From contig NZ_REFY01000003.1 in the NCBI RefSeq assembly GCF_003841485.1, positions 310,001 through 374,000 of the forward strand: a DNA stretch of 64,000 nt, read 5' to 3'. This DNA comes from Natrarchaeobius halalkaliphilus (GTDB taxonomy: Archaea > Halobacteriota > Halobacteria > Halobacteriales > Natrialbaceae). The notes beneath the pieces are model-generated. The model saw nothing but the letters and a program-made list of their open reading frames with translations. It did not search any database and had not been told where the DNA came from. This document shows, piece by piece, positions 8,836 through 17,148 of the stretch. Position 1 is the first letter of the stretch; the number at the start of each line of letters is the position of its first letter. The position numbers and the translations under genes are program-made.

Positions 8836-9765
8836 TCAGTGGCGAATTTCTGGGTTGGTTATCTCCTCTAGGGTCCGACCGATGAAGAACACCGATGAGA
8901 CGAGCAACATGATGCACACTCCCGCGGGAAGAACCCACCACCAGGCCTCACGAATCGCTCCGTGCGTGTACGCCTGATACATCATTCGACCCCAGGAGTA
9001 GACGTTCGGATCACCGAATCCGAGGAACGCGATGCTCGCCTCGTACATGATCGCGTACGCGACTGCAAACGCCATATACAGCACGGTTAGTGGAAGAACG
9101 TTCGGGAATACGTGGCGATAGAGGATGCGAAAGTCGCTTGCTCCGATCGCGTTCGCTGATTCGACGTACGGCCGTTGTTTCTGCGTGAGTACTTCGGATC
9201 GAACGACTCGTGCCGAGTCCCGCCAGAGGATCGCGGCGATGACCAGCATGATGTTGACGATGTTCGCACCGAAGATGAACACGAGAACGATCACGAACGG
9301 CAAGAACGGAAGGCCGTACGCGATGTCGACGATTCTCATCAGCAGGTCGTCGACCCAGCCACCGTAATACGCACTGAGTAGTCCGACGTTCGTTCCGATG
9401 AAAACGGCGATGAACGCCGCCAGGAATCCCACGAAGACGGAGACTCGAGAACTGATCAATACCTGTGAAAGGATATCCTGTCCGTGGTGTGTGGTTCCGA
9501 GAAGGTGGTCCGCAGACGGCCCGTCCAAACGTGCGAGCGATCCGTCACTTCGACGGTGGCGTTCACCGGGGTTGTACGGCGCGAGAATCGGCGCAAAGAC
9601 GGCGACGAAGATGAACGCGGTAAGCACGACGAGACCGAACTGTCCGAGGCGGTCCGACCGATACAGTTCGAACGCGGTCCGGAGGCCGTCTTTGAGTTGG
9701 CTGATCGCGCGGCTCGACGAGAGCCTCGATTCGACAGCAGTCGGGAGATGGTCTTTGACACTCAT
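8836..9765 (-). CDS. dppC: Dipeptide/oligopeptide-type ABC importer permease (DppC type), system 1
   Basis: The 309-residue product begins with a cytoplasmic stretch and a first hydrophobic helix (LVVLTAFIFVAVFAPILAPY), typical of DppC proteins. The HLLGTTHHGQDILSQV segment and the EAA-type coupling loop (ESANAIGASDFRILYRHVFPN) identify it as BPD-transport permease. Several further hydrophobic helices follow. It starts one base after the dppB stop codon. It forms the channel with DppB; the solute cannot be read from the sequence. Confidence 0.93.
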   Translation of the reverse strand: MSVKDHLPTAVESRLSSSRAISQLKDGLRTAFELYRSDRLGQFGLVVLTAFIFVAVFAPILAPYNPGERHRRSDGSLARLDGPSADHLLGTTHHGQDILSQVLISSRVSVFVGFLAAFIAVFIGTNVGLLSAYYGGWVDDLLMRIVDIAYGLPFLPFVIVLVFIFGANIVNIMLVIAAILWRDSARVVRSEVLTQKQRPYVESANAIGASDFRILYRHVFPNVLPLTVLYMAFAVAYAIMYEASIAFLGFGDPNVYSWGRMMYQAYTHGAIREAWWWVLPAGVCIMLLVSSVFFIGRTLEEITNPEIRH

Positions 9766-9766
9766 G

Positions 9767-10744
9767 TTAATCGTACCTCACTCGCGGGTCCAGATAGACG
9801 TACGCAAGGTCTGCGACGAAGTTCATCCATATCACGATGCTCCCCATCAGGAAGAAAATCGCCTGTGCGAGCGGATAATCGTTGTACGTCACGGATTCGA
9901 CCATTTCGCGACCCATGCCTGGCCAGCTAAAGACGGTCTCGATGACCAGCGATCCGCCGATCGACATGCCAACGACCAGCGCAACGACGGTCGTCATGGG
10001 GAGAATCGAGTTCCGAGCGGCGTGTTTGTACAGGATGATGTACTCCGGAATCCCTTCCGCTCGCTTTATCTGTATGAAGTCGGAGTTCAGGACGTTGATC
10101 ATGCTGCTTCGCATGAGCAGCGTCGGCGTCGCCATGTAGTAAATCACGCCGGTCAAGACGGGAAGGACGAGGTGGTGGGCGACACCCCAGTTGACGTATC
10201 GTCCGAGGAAGCTTTCGTATTCCATTCCCGGCGGTCGAATTCCACCGGACGGGAACCACCCCAGATAGAACGTAAACACCATCAATGTGAGAATACCGAT
10301 CCAGAACTCCGGTGACGAGCGGGCCACGAGCGTGACGATGATACCCGCCTTTTCCTTGCGAGTTCCTCGCACCCAGCCGATGAAGGCACCGACGGTGACG
10401 CCGATAACGTACGCGATCGAAAAGGCAAGTCCCATCAGGATAATCGTATTGAAGAATCGAACGACGAGAACGTCCCAGACGGGGACCCCGTGTCGAAATG
10501 ACTGACCCAGGTCTCCAGTGAGATACTGGGCCATGTACTCGACGTACTGAATGTGTAAGGGTTGGTCCAGCCCGTGACGGGCCAGTATTTCCTGGCGTTC
10601 TTGGGCGCTCAACCCTTCCTGAAGGTACATGGACGTCGGATCTCCTGGTGCGAGCCGAAACACGACGAACAGGAGTGTGAGAAACGCCCAGTACGTGACG
10701 ATTAGTTGACCAATACGGCGAACGACATACTTTTTAAGACTCAT
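9767..10744 (-). CDS. dppB: Dipeptide/oligopeptide-type ABC importer permease (DppB type), system 1
   Basis: The 325-residue product shows the DppB hallmarks: N-terminal VRRIGQLIVTYWAFLTLLFVVFRLAPGDP, the short ARHGLDQPLHIQY segment and the coupling loop IKRAEGIPEYIILYKHAARN, with about six hydrophobic helices. It is the first gene of the dppBCDF operon. A possible TATA (TAGTATAA, minus strand, about 10885) lies roughly 140 bp upstream, so the transcript may have a leader, unlike many neighbours. Confidence 0.93.
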   Translation of the reverse strand: MSLKKYVVRRIGQLIVTYWAFLTLLFVVFRLAPGDPTSMYLQEGLSAQERQEILARHGLDQPLHIQYVEYMAQYLTGDLGQSFRHGVPVWDVLVVRFFNTIILMGLAFSIAYVIGVTVGAFIGWVRGTRKEKAGIIVTLVARSSPEFWIGILTLMVFTFYLGWFPSGGIRPPGMEYESFLGRYVNWGVAHHLVLPVLTGVIYYMATPTLLMRSSMINVLNSDFIQIKRAEGIPEYIILYKHAARNSILPMTTVVALVVGMSIGGSLVIETVFSWPGMGREMVESVTYNDYPLAQAIFFLMGSIVIWMNFVADLAYVYLDPRVRYD

Positions 10745-11023
10745 TATTGTGCTCGTATTTTCCGTTCTGAGTAACTCGGTTTCTGTAGGTAGCGGCCATC
10801 TTTCACGCGTCTCGCTCGGATAGCGAGGAATTCAGTAGACTGCATTGTATTCCCACACCATATGCGTTTCTAAATCAATCCACTTATACTATGCGCCTTG
10901 TCCCGACTGACGTGCACAGACAACACGCTGGACTGTCCGATCAGGCCTGTTCGAATCCGGGACCGCACTGCCTCTGGTAGCCACTGGAAGTCGGTAAATA
11001 TTCGACAGAACGACGACCCCCTC
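10745..11023. other. Intergenic region upstream of the first importer operon
   Basis: This gap separates dppB from the palindromic repeat that follows. It contains the probable dppB promoter region (about 10880-10890) and a half-site-like TTCCCACACC (10849-10858) resembling the arms of the TTCCC palindromes elsewhere. I see no gene. A T-arm-like string near 10949 is not part of a tRNA. Confidence 0.45.
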
Positions 11024-11105
11024 ATACGGTTTACTGTAAATCATTGCCGGCGCACCCGTCGCCCGGGTCGCGGATGCGCCGGTAAATCGTTACAGTAATC
11101 CGTAT
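11024..11105. repeat. 82-bp palindromic repeat element, copy 1
   Basis: Almost the whole segment is one inverted repeat: the left end ATACGGTTTACTGTAAATC pairs with the reverse complement of the right end GTTACAGTAATCCGTAT, and the GC-rich middle continues the stem. The last base is the first base of the kinase stop codon (TGA read on the minus strand), so the element starts exactly at the 3' end of that gene. Copies of equal length and related sequence are at 55229-55310 and 30945-31025. It could act as a 3'-end hairpin or be a miniature mobile element. Confidence 0.85.
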
Positions 11106-12574
11106 CACTCGCTATCGATCGAGCCGAACTCAGCGACTGCGTGTTCCAACGCGCGATCCCATTCGCCGGTCCGACGTGGCTCGTAATACGCGAACTCGAT
11201 CCGTTCGTCGATGATCTCGCGGCCCTCGCTGTAGGACGCGATCTCGTCGGCCGCGTTCATCTGCGAGAGGAGATTTCCGATCGCCGTCGCTTCGACAGGA
11301 CCGGCCTCGACCCGAAAGCCAGTTGCCGACGCCACCATCTGACAGAACAGCTCGTTTTCGACGCCACCCCCGACCAGGTGGAGTCGATCCGTGTACGTTT
11401 CTGACGCAGCCATCAGCTGTTCGAGCGTTATTGCAGTCCTGATGGCGAGGCTCTCTAGCAAACAGCGAGTCACCTCGCCTTCGGACTCCGGGATCGGTTG
11501 CTCCGTCTCGGTACAGTACGTTCGGATCGCCTCGATGACGTTCCCCGTCGACTGTGCTTCGAAAAACAGGGGATCGGCCGTATCGACGATCGATCGGAAC
11601 GACTCACTATCGCGTGCGTGCTCGATCAGTTCGTCGTAGGCGTGGCGGCCTCCCTCCTCTCGCCACGTATCGCGGCAGTGCTCGAGGAGGCTAAACCCCG
11701 GGAGATTGCGCAGGTAGCGGATGCGTCCGTCGACGCTCAGCTCGTTCGAAGAGGGGACGTCGAACGCGGCGTCGTTGATCACCGGCTCCTCGAGTTCGAG
11801 GCCCGGGATAAACCACGAGCCGGTACAGAGAAAGCCGGGGCTCTCGGGAGTGAAAGGGATCGCCGCCATCGCCGCGGCCGTATCGTGGCTGGGAGCGAGA
11901 AGGATATCGACGTCGTCCGAAATCGACTCCGACAGTGACGGATCGACCGTCCCCACGTTCGTCCCGGCTTCGACAGGAGTCGGGAGCACGTCGATCGGAA
12001 GATCGAGTTCCGACAATAGCTCGGTTGCCCACTCCCGAGTTCGAATGTCCATCATTCGAAACGTCACGCCAAAGCTCGTTTCACACGTCGGCTTCGCACC
12101 TAATTCGTACGAGAGGAGCTGTGGGAGCGCTACCAACGTGTCCGCGCGTTCGAACAACTCCGGATGGGTCTGGTACTGATAGTAGTACGAACTCGGCAGG
12201 CCGTTATGTCCGGTCGATGAAAAGATATCCCTCCGAGCAACCGTCTCGAGCAACTCTTCGTCTTTCGAGTACAGCGACTGATCGAGGTAACAGTAGGGAT
12301 TCGCGAGGAGTTCCCCGTCCTCGAGCAGTCCGAAGTCACACGCCGTCGTATCGATCGCGAGTGAGTCGATCGACTCGCCATCCGCAACCACCGCCTCCAG
12401 CCCGGCCCGGATCTCCTGAGTCAGGTATTCGATATCCCAGACGAGCCGTCCGTCTTCGGTTTTCATGTTCGTTTCGAACCGGTGTGCTTCTTCGATTTCG
12501 ACTCCCTCGTCGACCGTCCCATAGTATACCTTCCCAGAACTGGATCCGATATCGACTGCGACACGGACAGACAT
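11105..12574 (-). CDS. Rhamnulokinase-like FGGY-family sugar kinase
   Basis: The 489-residue product has the two actin-like domains of FGGY kinases: N-terminal phosphate loop AVDIGSSSGKV, the TTACDFGLL stretch, the catalytic-base motif SHDTAAA (Asp about 231), and C-terminal HLVGGGVENELFCQM and GPVEATAIGN. The segment RYLRNLPGFSLLEHC is especially rhamnulokinase-like, so a ketose or polyol is the likely phosphate acceptor, though specificity is not proved. The ATG at 12574 (MSVRVAVDIG) is chosen over a frame opening 13 codons earlier. It follows the yjbQ gene by 70 bp and is probably cotranscribed with it; no sugar isomerase is nearby. Confidence 0.88.
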   Translation of the reverse strand: MSVRVAVDIGSSSGKVYYGTVDEGVEIEEAHRFETNMKTEDGRLVWDIEYLTQEIRAGLEAVVADGESIDSLAIDTTACDFGLLEDGELLANPYCYLDQSLYSKDEELLETVARRDIFSSTGHNGLPSSYYYQYQTHPELFERADTLVALPQLLSYELGAKPTCETSFGVTFRMMDIRTREWATELLSELDLPIDVLPTPVEAGTNVGTVDPSLSESISDDVDILLAPSHDTAAAMAAIPFTPESPGFLCTGSWFIPGLELEEPVINDAAFDVPSSNELSVDGRIRYLRNLPGFSLLEHCRDTWREEGGRHAYDELIEHARDSESFRSIVDTADPLFFEAQSTGNVIEAIRTYCTETEQPIPESEGEVTRCLLESLAIRTAITLEQLMAASETYTDRLHLVGGGVENELFCQMVASATGFRVEAGPVEATAIGNLLSQMNAADEIASYSEGREIIDERIEFAYYEPRRTGEWDRALEHAVAEFGSIDSE

Positions 12575-12644
12575 GGCTGGTTCCATGAACACCAGTAGTA
12601 TAACTATTCGCATTACCCGCCGGTGCTCGGACCGTCTGATTGGC

Positions 12645-13070
12645 CTATTCGAAGATGGTCACCTGGACCGTCCTCGTCGATGGACCGTCCGTATCGAAAC
12701 AGAGAACGTCCTCCCAGTTACCGAACCGGAGCGCCCCGTCCTCGAGTACGACGAAAACGGGCGTGTGGAGCATCGAACAGACGATGTGGGCGTGTGCGTT
12801 CAGCTGCGTCTCCGTCGCAACGTGGTGGCGATCGTGTAGATAGCCGTCCTCCGGGGGGACCAGTTCCTCGAAGTAACCGATAATGTCCTCTGTGAGGCGC
12901 TTTTCGTACTCGTTGGTGAAGAGCGCAACCGTGGTGTGTGGAGTCGAGACGAACACCAATCCGTTTTCAGCGCCCGACTCGGCCACTGCCTCCTCGACCA
13001 GATCCGTGATCGCCGTCAGTTCCCATCGATCCGTACTCGTCACCTCGAACGCGTGACTCTCGATTTCCAT
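12645..13070 (-). CDS. YjbQ/UPF0047 family protein
   Basis: The 141-residue product is a complete YjbQ-family single-domain protein, with the histidine-bearing motifs STPHTTVALFTNEYE and DRHHVATETQLNAHAH and the acidic GNWEDVLCFDTDG near the end. Members form trimers; some have weak thiamine-phosphate synthase activity, but the physiological role is unsettled. Here it heads a likely two-gene unit with the sugar kinase, which suggests a function in metabolite handling rather than thiamine synthesis (inference). A minus-strand TATA box (ATTTATTA, 13095-13102) lies about 28 bp before the ATG. Confidence 0.88.
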   Translation of the reverse strand: MEIESHAFEVTSTDRWELTAITDLVEEAVAESGAENGLVFVSTPHTTVALFTNEYEKRLTEDIIGYFEELVPPEDGYLHDRHHVATETQLNAHAHIVCSMLHTPVFVVLEDGALRFGNWEDVLCFDTDGPSTRTVQVTIFE

Positions 13071-13094
13071 TGACTAAACCATCATACGGCCGGC

Positions 13095-13201
13095 TAATAA
13101 ATGACGCGGGTCTCCGTCCCGGCGTGATCTCGAGGAAACGAAACGGTATCGGAGCGACGTCGGTCGCTCTATCCACGGAACTATTATGTAGCTAGTCTAC
13201 A
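13095..13201. promoter_or_regulatory. Divergent promoter region between yjbQ-kinase and the VOC gene
   Basis: The minus-strand TATA ATTTATTA (13095-13102) serves yjbQ and the plus-strand CTATTATG (13181-13188) serves the VOC gene, each about 28-30 bp from its start codon. The inverted repeat TGTAG-CTAGT-CTACA (13187-13201) overlaps the end of the plus-strand TATA region and would cover the start of transcription, a repressor-like position. The regulator is unknown. Confidence 0.45.
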
Positions 13202-13214
13202 AACGGAGAACGGT

Positions 13215-13709
13215 ATGACGGAACAAGAACCGTACCCGCGGAGTCTCGGACACATTGGAATCACCGTCGACGACATCGAGGAAGGAGTCGAATGGTACGA
13301 AAGCGTTCTCGGATTTACACACGTCATGGGCCCCGAGAAGATCCATGCGAACGAAGGCCACTTCGGAAAACTCGTCGCCGATGGGATGAGCGGCTTCGAG
13401 TGGATGAAAATCGCGCACATGGCCACGGGGAATCAGGTTGGAGTCGAACTCTTCGAGTACGATACGACGGAAGGTGAATCGAATCCGGAGATGATGACCC
13501 CCGGACTCAATCACATCTGCGTCCAGGATCCGAACATCGAAGAGCTCGCCGCTCGAATCGAGGAGACCGGCGGAACCCAGCTAAAAGACATCTGGAAGGT
13601 GTATCCGGACGAAGAGTACGAAATGACATACTGCGAGGACCCGTTCGGAAACTTCGTCGAAATCCACACGCATGGGTACGAGCACGGCCATGCGAACATG
13701 TCGTACTGA
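13215..13709 (+). CDS. VOC (glyoxalase/dioxygenase-superfamily) protein
   Basis: The 164-residue product has two beta-alpha-beta-beta-beta modules of the vicinal oxygen chelate fold. Candidate metal ligands are visible in LGHIGITV, in the VELFEYD strand, in GLNHICVQD and in GNFVEIHTH. It is distantly like lactoylglutathione lyases and methylmalonyl-CoA epimerases; neither activity is demonstrated by sequence alone. A GGAG sequence lies 5-6 bases before the ATG. It diverges from the yjbQ-kinase unit and precedes the solute-binding-protein operon, so a role in the same catabolic programme is likely, for example epimerising or detoxifying an aldehyde intermediate (inference). Confidence 0.82.
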   Translation: MTEQEPYPRSLGHIGITVDDIEEGVEWYESVLGFTHVMGPEKIHANEGHFGKLVADGMSGFEWMKIAHMATGNQVGVELFEYDTTEGESNPEMMTPGLNHICVQDPNIEELAARIEETGGTQLKDIWKVYPDEEYEMTYCEDPFGNFVEIHTHGYEHGHANMSY

Positions 13710-13889
13710 GGCTTTCCGGTGCTTTGCGGTCTAATAGTCACTGAATCGAAAGTAACGGCTATCATCTTCTCTGTACATCTTTGGACCGGAACGCATATAA
13801 TTTCACTCGATAAAGTATCAGAACTTATTTCAGAATATACAGCACAGTTACAATAGATTTAACTGATTGTGATGTTTTGACCGTACAGT

Positions 13890-15614
13890 ATGCGGCAAAG
13901 TGATACTCACGGGAAGGGTGCAGCGAGTTCGAGTCGACGATCGGTGCTCAAGGCAGCGGGTGCAACGGGTGTTGCAGCCGGTCTTGCGGGATGTTCAGGA
14001 TTCTTTGGCGGCGGCGGCGAAACCGCCGACGGAGACTACGGGATCGAATTCGTCGAGGATCCGGCCGGCGAACCGTGGGACGAAATCGATTACCTCACGA
14101 CACCGGAGGACACCAGTCCGATCCGGTACACGTACGCGAACCTTCACGCCGAGTATCTCGAGGAGATCGGCTTCGACGTCTCGGTTCGTGCACCGAGTAT
14201 TCCACAGTACGTCGACGACGGGTTCGTTCACCGCGACTTCGATATTTACGTCGTTCGTCAACTCGATGGATGGGATCCGGATCGATACCTTCACGATGCG
14301 TTTCACTCCTCTGCGCTCGCGGAGGGTGAAGTGAATATTTCCGGCTATGACAACCCCGACTACGACGAGATGGTCGACCAACAGCGCGGGGAAATCGACC
14401 TCGAGGCGCGTCAGAATCTGGTCTTCGAGATGCAAGAGCAGTTGATGGAAGAGCAGATCATCTCTCCGATCCTCGTCCAGAACCGGATCATGGCGTACAA
14501 CGCCGATCGGTACCAGAATGCGTACTCCGGTCCCGAAGAGGGGCTCGGGCGCTTCTGGAACGCACTCAGTATCGAGCCGACCGACGAGGGTGACGAATCG
14601 CTCGTCTACTCTCAGGTCAGCGATGTAAACACGCTGAACCCGCTCAGTGCGGAGCGGGTTCGCGTCGAGCGTAACATCATCAAGCTGATGTACGACCGAC
14701 TGATGCGCATCCCCGAGGAGGGTGTCGTGCCGGAACCGTGGATGGCCGAATCCGTCGAGTCGCCCGACGAGCTAACGACCGTCGTCACGCTTCGTGACGA
14801 CCTCGAGTGGCACGACGGTGAAGACGTGACCGCAGAGGACGTCCAATTTACGTTCGAGTACGGACAGGAGCACTCCTCTTCGATCGAGAGTACGCTCAGC
14901 CCGCTCGAGAGCATCGAAGTCGAGGACGATCTGACGGTCGTCTTCAACTTCGACGAGCCGATGGCGACGTTCCAGAGCTTCCTCGCTGGTCGGAACGGAT
15001 CGATCCTTCCACAGCACGTCTGGGAGGACGTTCCCGACTCCATCGACGCGGACACCGTTGGCGAGTGGACCAACACCGACGAACCCGTGGGAAGCGGTCC
15101 GTTCATGCTTACGAATTTCGAAGGTGGCGAAGAGCTCTCGCTCGAGCGTTTCGACGGATACTTCGAGCAGCCGAACATCGACGAAATCATTCGGATCGAG
15201 TCCGCCGATACGCGCGGCATGGTGAACGCACTCGAGGACGGAACATCGGATATGGTACCGTGGGAACTCGCACCCGAGGACGTGGATCGGTTCGACGACG
15301 ACGATTCGTTCCAGACCGTCGATGCGTTCATGACGTCGATCCACTACGCGTGTTACAACATGCGTCGTCATCCGTACGACATTACGGAGGTTCGACGAGG
15401 GCTCGCACACTGTATCCCGAAAGAAGAGGCGGTCGAAATCGCCACGGCCGGAACGGCGGAAGTGATTCAGGCACCGATTTCGCCCGCACTCGACGAGTGG
15501 TACCACGACGGCGTCGAACACTTCAACCTCGACCTCGAAGCCGCAGTCCAGGAGCTAGAGGAAGCCGGCTGTGAGTGGGATATGGACGGTCAGATCCACC
15601 TCCCACCACAGTAA
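13890..15614 (+). CDS. dppA: ABC importer solute-binding lipoprotein, SBP_bac_5 (DppA/OppA) type, apparently circularly permuted, system 1
   Basis: The 574-residue product starts with a Tat signal (RRSVLKAAG, residues 16-24) and lipobox LAGC with Cys35, so it should be anchored outside the membrane. The segment order is unusual. Residues about 52-226 resemble the C-terminal third of DppA-type proteins (EYLEEIGFDVSV, the GWDPD loop, NPDYDEMV, RQNLVFEMQEQLMEE). Residues about 237-574 resemble the N-terminal two thirds (DVNTLNPLS, WHDGEDVTAEDVQFTFE, VGSGPFML) and end at EEAGCEWDMDGQIHLPPQ, where a canonical protein continues into that C-terminal third. Joining the real end to residue 52 restores canonical order. 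The signal peptide, stop codon and frame look intact. The M20 and TIM-like genes follow on the same strand. Confidence 0.9.
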   Translation: MRQSDTHGKGAASSSRRSVLKAAGATGVAAGLAGCSGFFGGGGETADGDYGIEFVEDPAGEPWDEIDYLTTPEDTSPIRYTYANLHAEYLEEIGFDVSVRAPSIPQYVDDGFVHRDFDIYVVRQLDGWDPDRYLHDAFHSSALAEGEVNISGYDNPDYDEMVDQQRGEIDLEARQNLVFEMQEQLMEEQIISPILVQNRIMAYNADRYQNAYSGPEEGLGRFWNALSIEPTDEGDESLVYSQVSDVNTLNPLSAERVRVERNIIKLMYDRLMRIPEEGVVPEPWMAESVESPDELTTVVTLRDDLEWHDGEDVTAEDVQFTFEYGQEHSSSIESTLSPLESIEVEDDLTVVFNFDEPMATFQSFLAGRNGSILPQHVWEDVPDSIDADTVGEWTNTDEPVGSGPFMLTNFEGGEELSLERFDGYFEQPNIDEIIRIESADTRGMVNALEDGTSDMVPWELAPEDVDRFDDDDSFQTVDAFMTSIHYACYNMRRHPYDITEVRRGLAHCIPKEEAVEIATAGTAEVIQAPISPALDEWYHDGVEHFNLDLEAAVQELEEAGCEWDMDGQIHLPPQ

Positions 15615-15640
15615 GACCGGGATTCGACTTTAACGTCACT

Positions 15641-15690
15641 TCGCGTCCTCTCGCGTTCTCCGACCTCATCTCGCGTCTTTTCGCGTTCTC
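15641..15690 (+). repeat. Short decamer-periodic repeat downstream of the solute-binding protein gene
   Basis: The two 20-mers TCGCGTCCTCTCGCGTTCTC (15641-15660) and TCGCGTCTTTTCGCGTTCTC (15671-15690) differ at two positions, and each consists of two similar decamers. A weaker decamer separates them. The tract is pyrimidine-rich on the coding strand and begins 27 bp after the stop codon, so it may take part in transcript 3'-end formation (inference). Confidence 0.5.
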
Positions 15691-15793
15691 TCTTCGGGTA
15701 GTAAAAGGATTCGTCGACAGCGGACGACGGACAGTCCCCTCGAGCAGGAACGGAAGCTTAACTCGCCCCGAGTCGAAGGAGAGTCGAACACAG

Positions 15794-17089
15794 ATGCCCG
15801 AACCACAGATAGCCACGATCGACGTTCGTCGGCAGTTTCACGCGTACCCCGAGCCCTCGTGGTGTGAGTTCTACACGACGAGCCGACTGGTCGACTACGT
15901 CGAGTCCCTCGGCGTCGACGAGGTATTCGTCGGAGACGAGACCCTCGACGTAGACGAGCGGTTGGGCGTGCCCGACGAGTCGACGCTCGAGCACTGGTAC
16001 GACAACGCCGCCGCGATGGGAGCACGATCGGACGTTCTGGAATCGACCGCCGGAGGGAACACCGGTCTGGTCGCCGTCGTAGAGCGGGGTCCAGGTCCCG
16101 TCGTCGGCCTTCGGGTCGATATCGACGCGCTCCCGTTCGAGGAAGCGTCCGACTCGAGTCACACACCGGCGGCCGATGACTTTCGCTCGGAAAATACGGG
16201 CGTCATGCACGCGTGCGGCCACGACGGACATATGGCGATCGGACTCGGCGTCCTCGAAACACTGATGCACGAGGAGTTTTCCGGAACGCTGAAAGTGTTT
16301 TTCCAGCCCGCCGAGGAAGTTCTCGGCGGTGGACGGGCGATGGCCGCAACCCGTCACACCGCCGATCTCGACGCGTTCTTCGCCGTTCACCTCGGACTCG
16401 GTCATCCGACGGGCGAGATCGTGGGGGGAAGCGATAGGCCGCTTGCACTGCGACAGAGCCGTGCGACATTTCACGGGGAGTCTGCACACGCGGGGTTTGC
16501 ACCAAACGAGGGTCGAAACGCCATGCAAGCGATGAGTACGGCTATTCACAACCTGTACGGCATTCCCCGTCACGAGGACGACCTCACCCGAGTCAACGTC
16601 GGTCGTGCTCGAGCGGGAGCGGCGTCCAACGTCGTCGCCGATAGCGCAACGATCGATCTCGAGGTCCGGGCCGGAACGAACGACGTCCTCGACTACATGC
16701 TTTCCCACGTCGATCGCATGCTCGAGGCCGCTGCTTGCATGCACGACTGTTCGGTGTCGACGACGACCATCGGACGGGCACCGCGTGTCGACAGTGACGG
16801 CGTTCTCTCCGAGCTCGTCGCGGACGTCGCGAGTCGTCACCCGGGCGTCTCGTCGGTGAAACGCCACGCCCCGTTCGGTGCGAGCGAAGACACGACGTAC
16901 TTCATGCGACGGGTGCTCGAAAACGGCGGGAACGCGACGTACGTCATCGTCGGAACCGATCATCCGAGCGGGCATCACACGCCTCGGTTCGATATCGACG
17001 AGCGGAGCCTCGAGATCGGACGTGTGGTTCTCAGTGATGCGATTTTCCGGGTACTCACGGGCGAAAGGGCCCAGGACGACGACCTCTGA
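15794..17089 (+). CDS. M20-family amidohydrolase, AbgA-like
   Basis: The 431-residue product carries the M20 two-metal site: LRVDIDALP (Asp109/Asp111), the MHACGHDGH motif (His139, Cys141, His143) and QPAEEVLGGG (Glu174/Glu175), with a dimerisation domain inserted after about residue 210. The N-terminal stretch RRQFHAYPEPSWCEF and the EHWYDNAAAMG region resemble AbgA, a subunit of p-aminobenzoyl-glutamate hydrolase, more than plain hippurate-type aminoacylases. It should hydrolyse an amide bond, but the substrate is unknown. The ATG at 15794 is chosen; earlier frame is arginine-rich. It lies between the solute-binding protein gene and the TIM-like gene, 59 bp before the latter. Confidence 0.86.
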   Translation: MPEPQIATIDVRRQFHAYPEPSWCEFYTTSRLVDYVESLGVDEVFVGDETLDVDERLGVPDESTLEHWYDNAAAMGARSDVLESTAGGNTGLVAVVERGPGPVVGLRVDIDALPFEEASDSSHTPAADDFRSENTGVMHACGHDGHMAIGLGVLETLMHEEFSGTLKVFFQPAEEVLGGGRAMAATRHTADLDAFFAVHLGLGHPTGEIVGGSDRPLALRQSRATFHGESAHAGFAPNEGRNAMQAMSTAIHNLYGIPRHEDDLTRVNVGRARAGAASNVVADSATIDLEVRAGTNDVLDYMLSHVDRMLEAAACMHDCSVSTTTIGRAPRVDSDGVLSELVADVASRHPGVSSVKRHAPFGASEDTTYFMRRVLENGGNATYVIVGTDHPSGHHTPRFDIDERSLEIGRVVLSDAIFRVLTGERAQDDDL

Positions 17090-17148
17090 GAGGGCGTCTT
17101 CCCGATTCACTGGAAACGCTTTTGGTACAGTACGGTCCTACTGTAGGT

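Noticed and set aside
10949-10961. GTTCGAATCCGGG, resembling a tRNA T-arm and possible attachment site
   Set aside because: The T-stem does not pair correctly and no matching copy was seen at the other end of the island.
15600-15640. Frameshift or premature stop as the cause of the odd binding-protein order
   Set aside because: The canonical C-terminal third is found at the N-terminus of the same protein, not in another frame after the stop.
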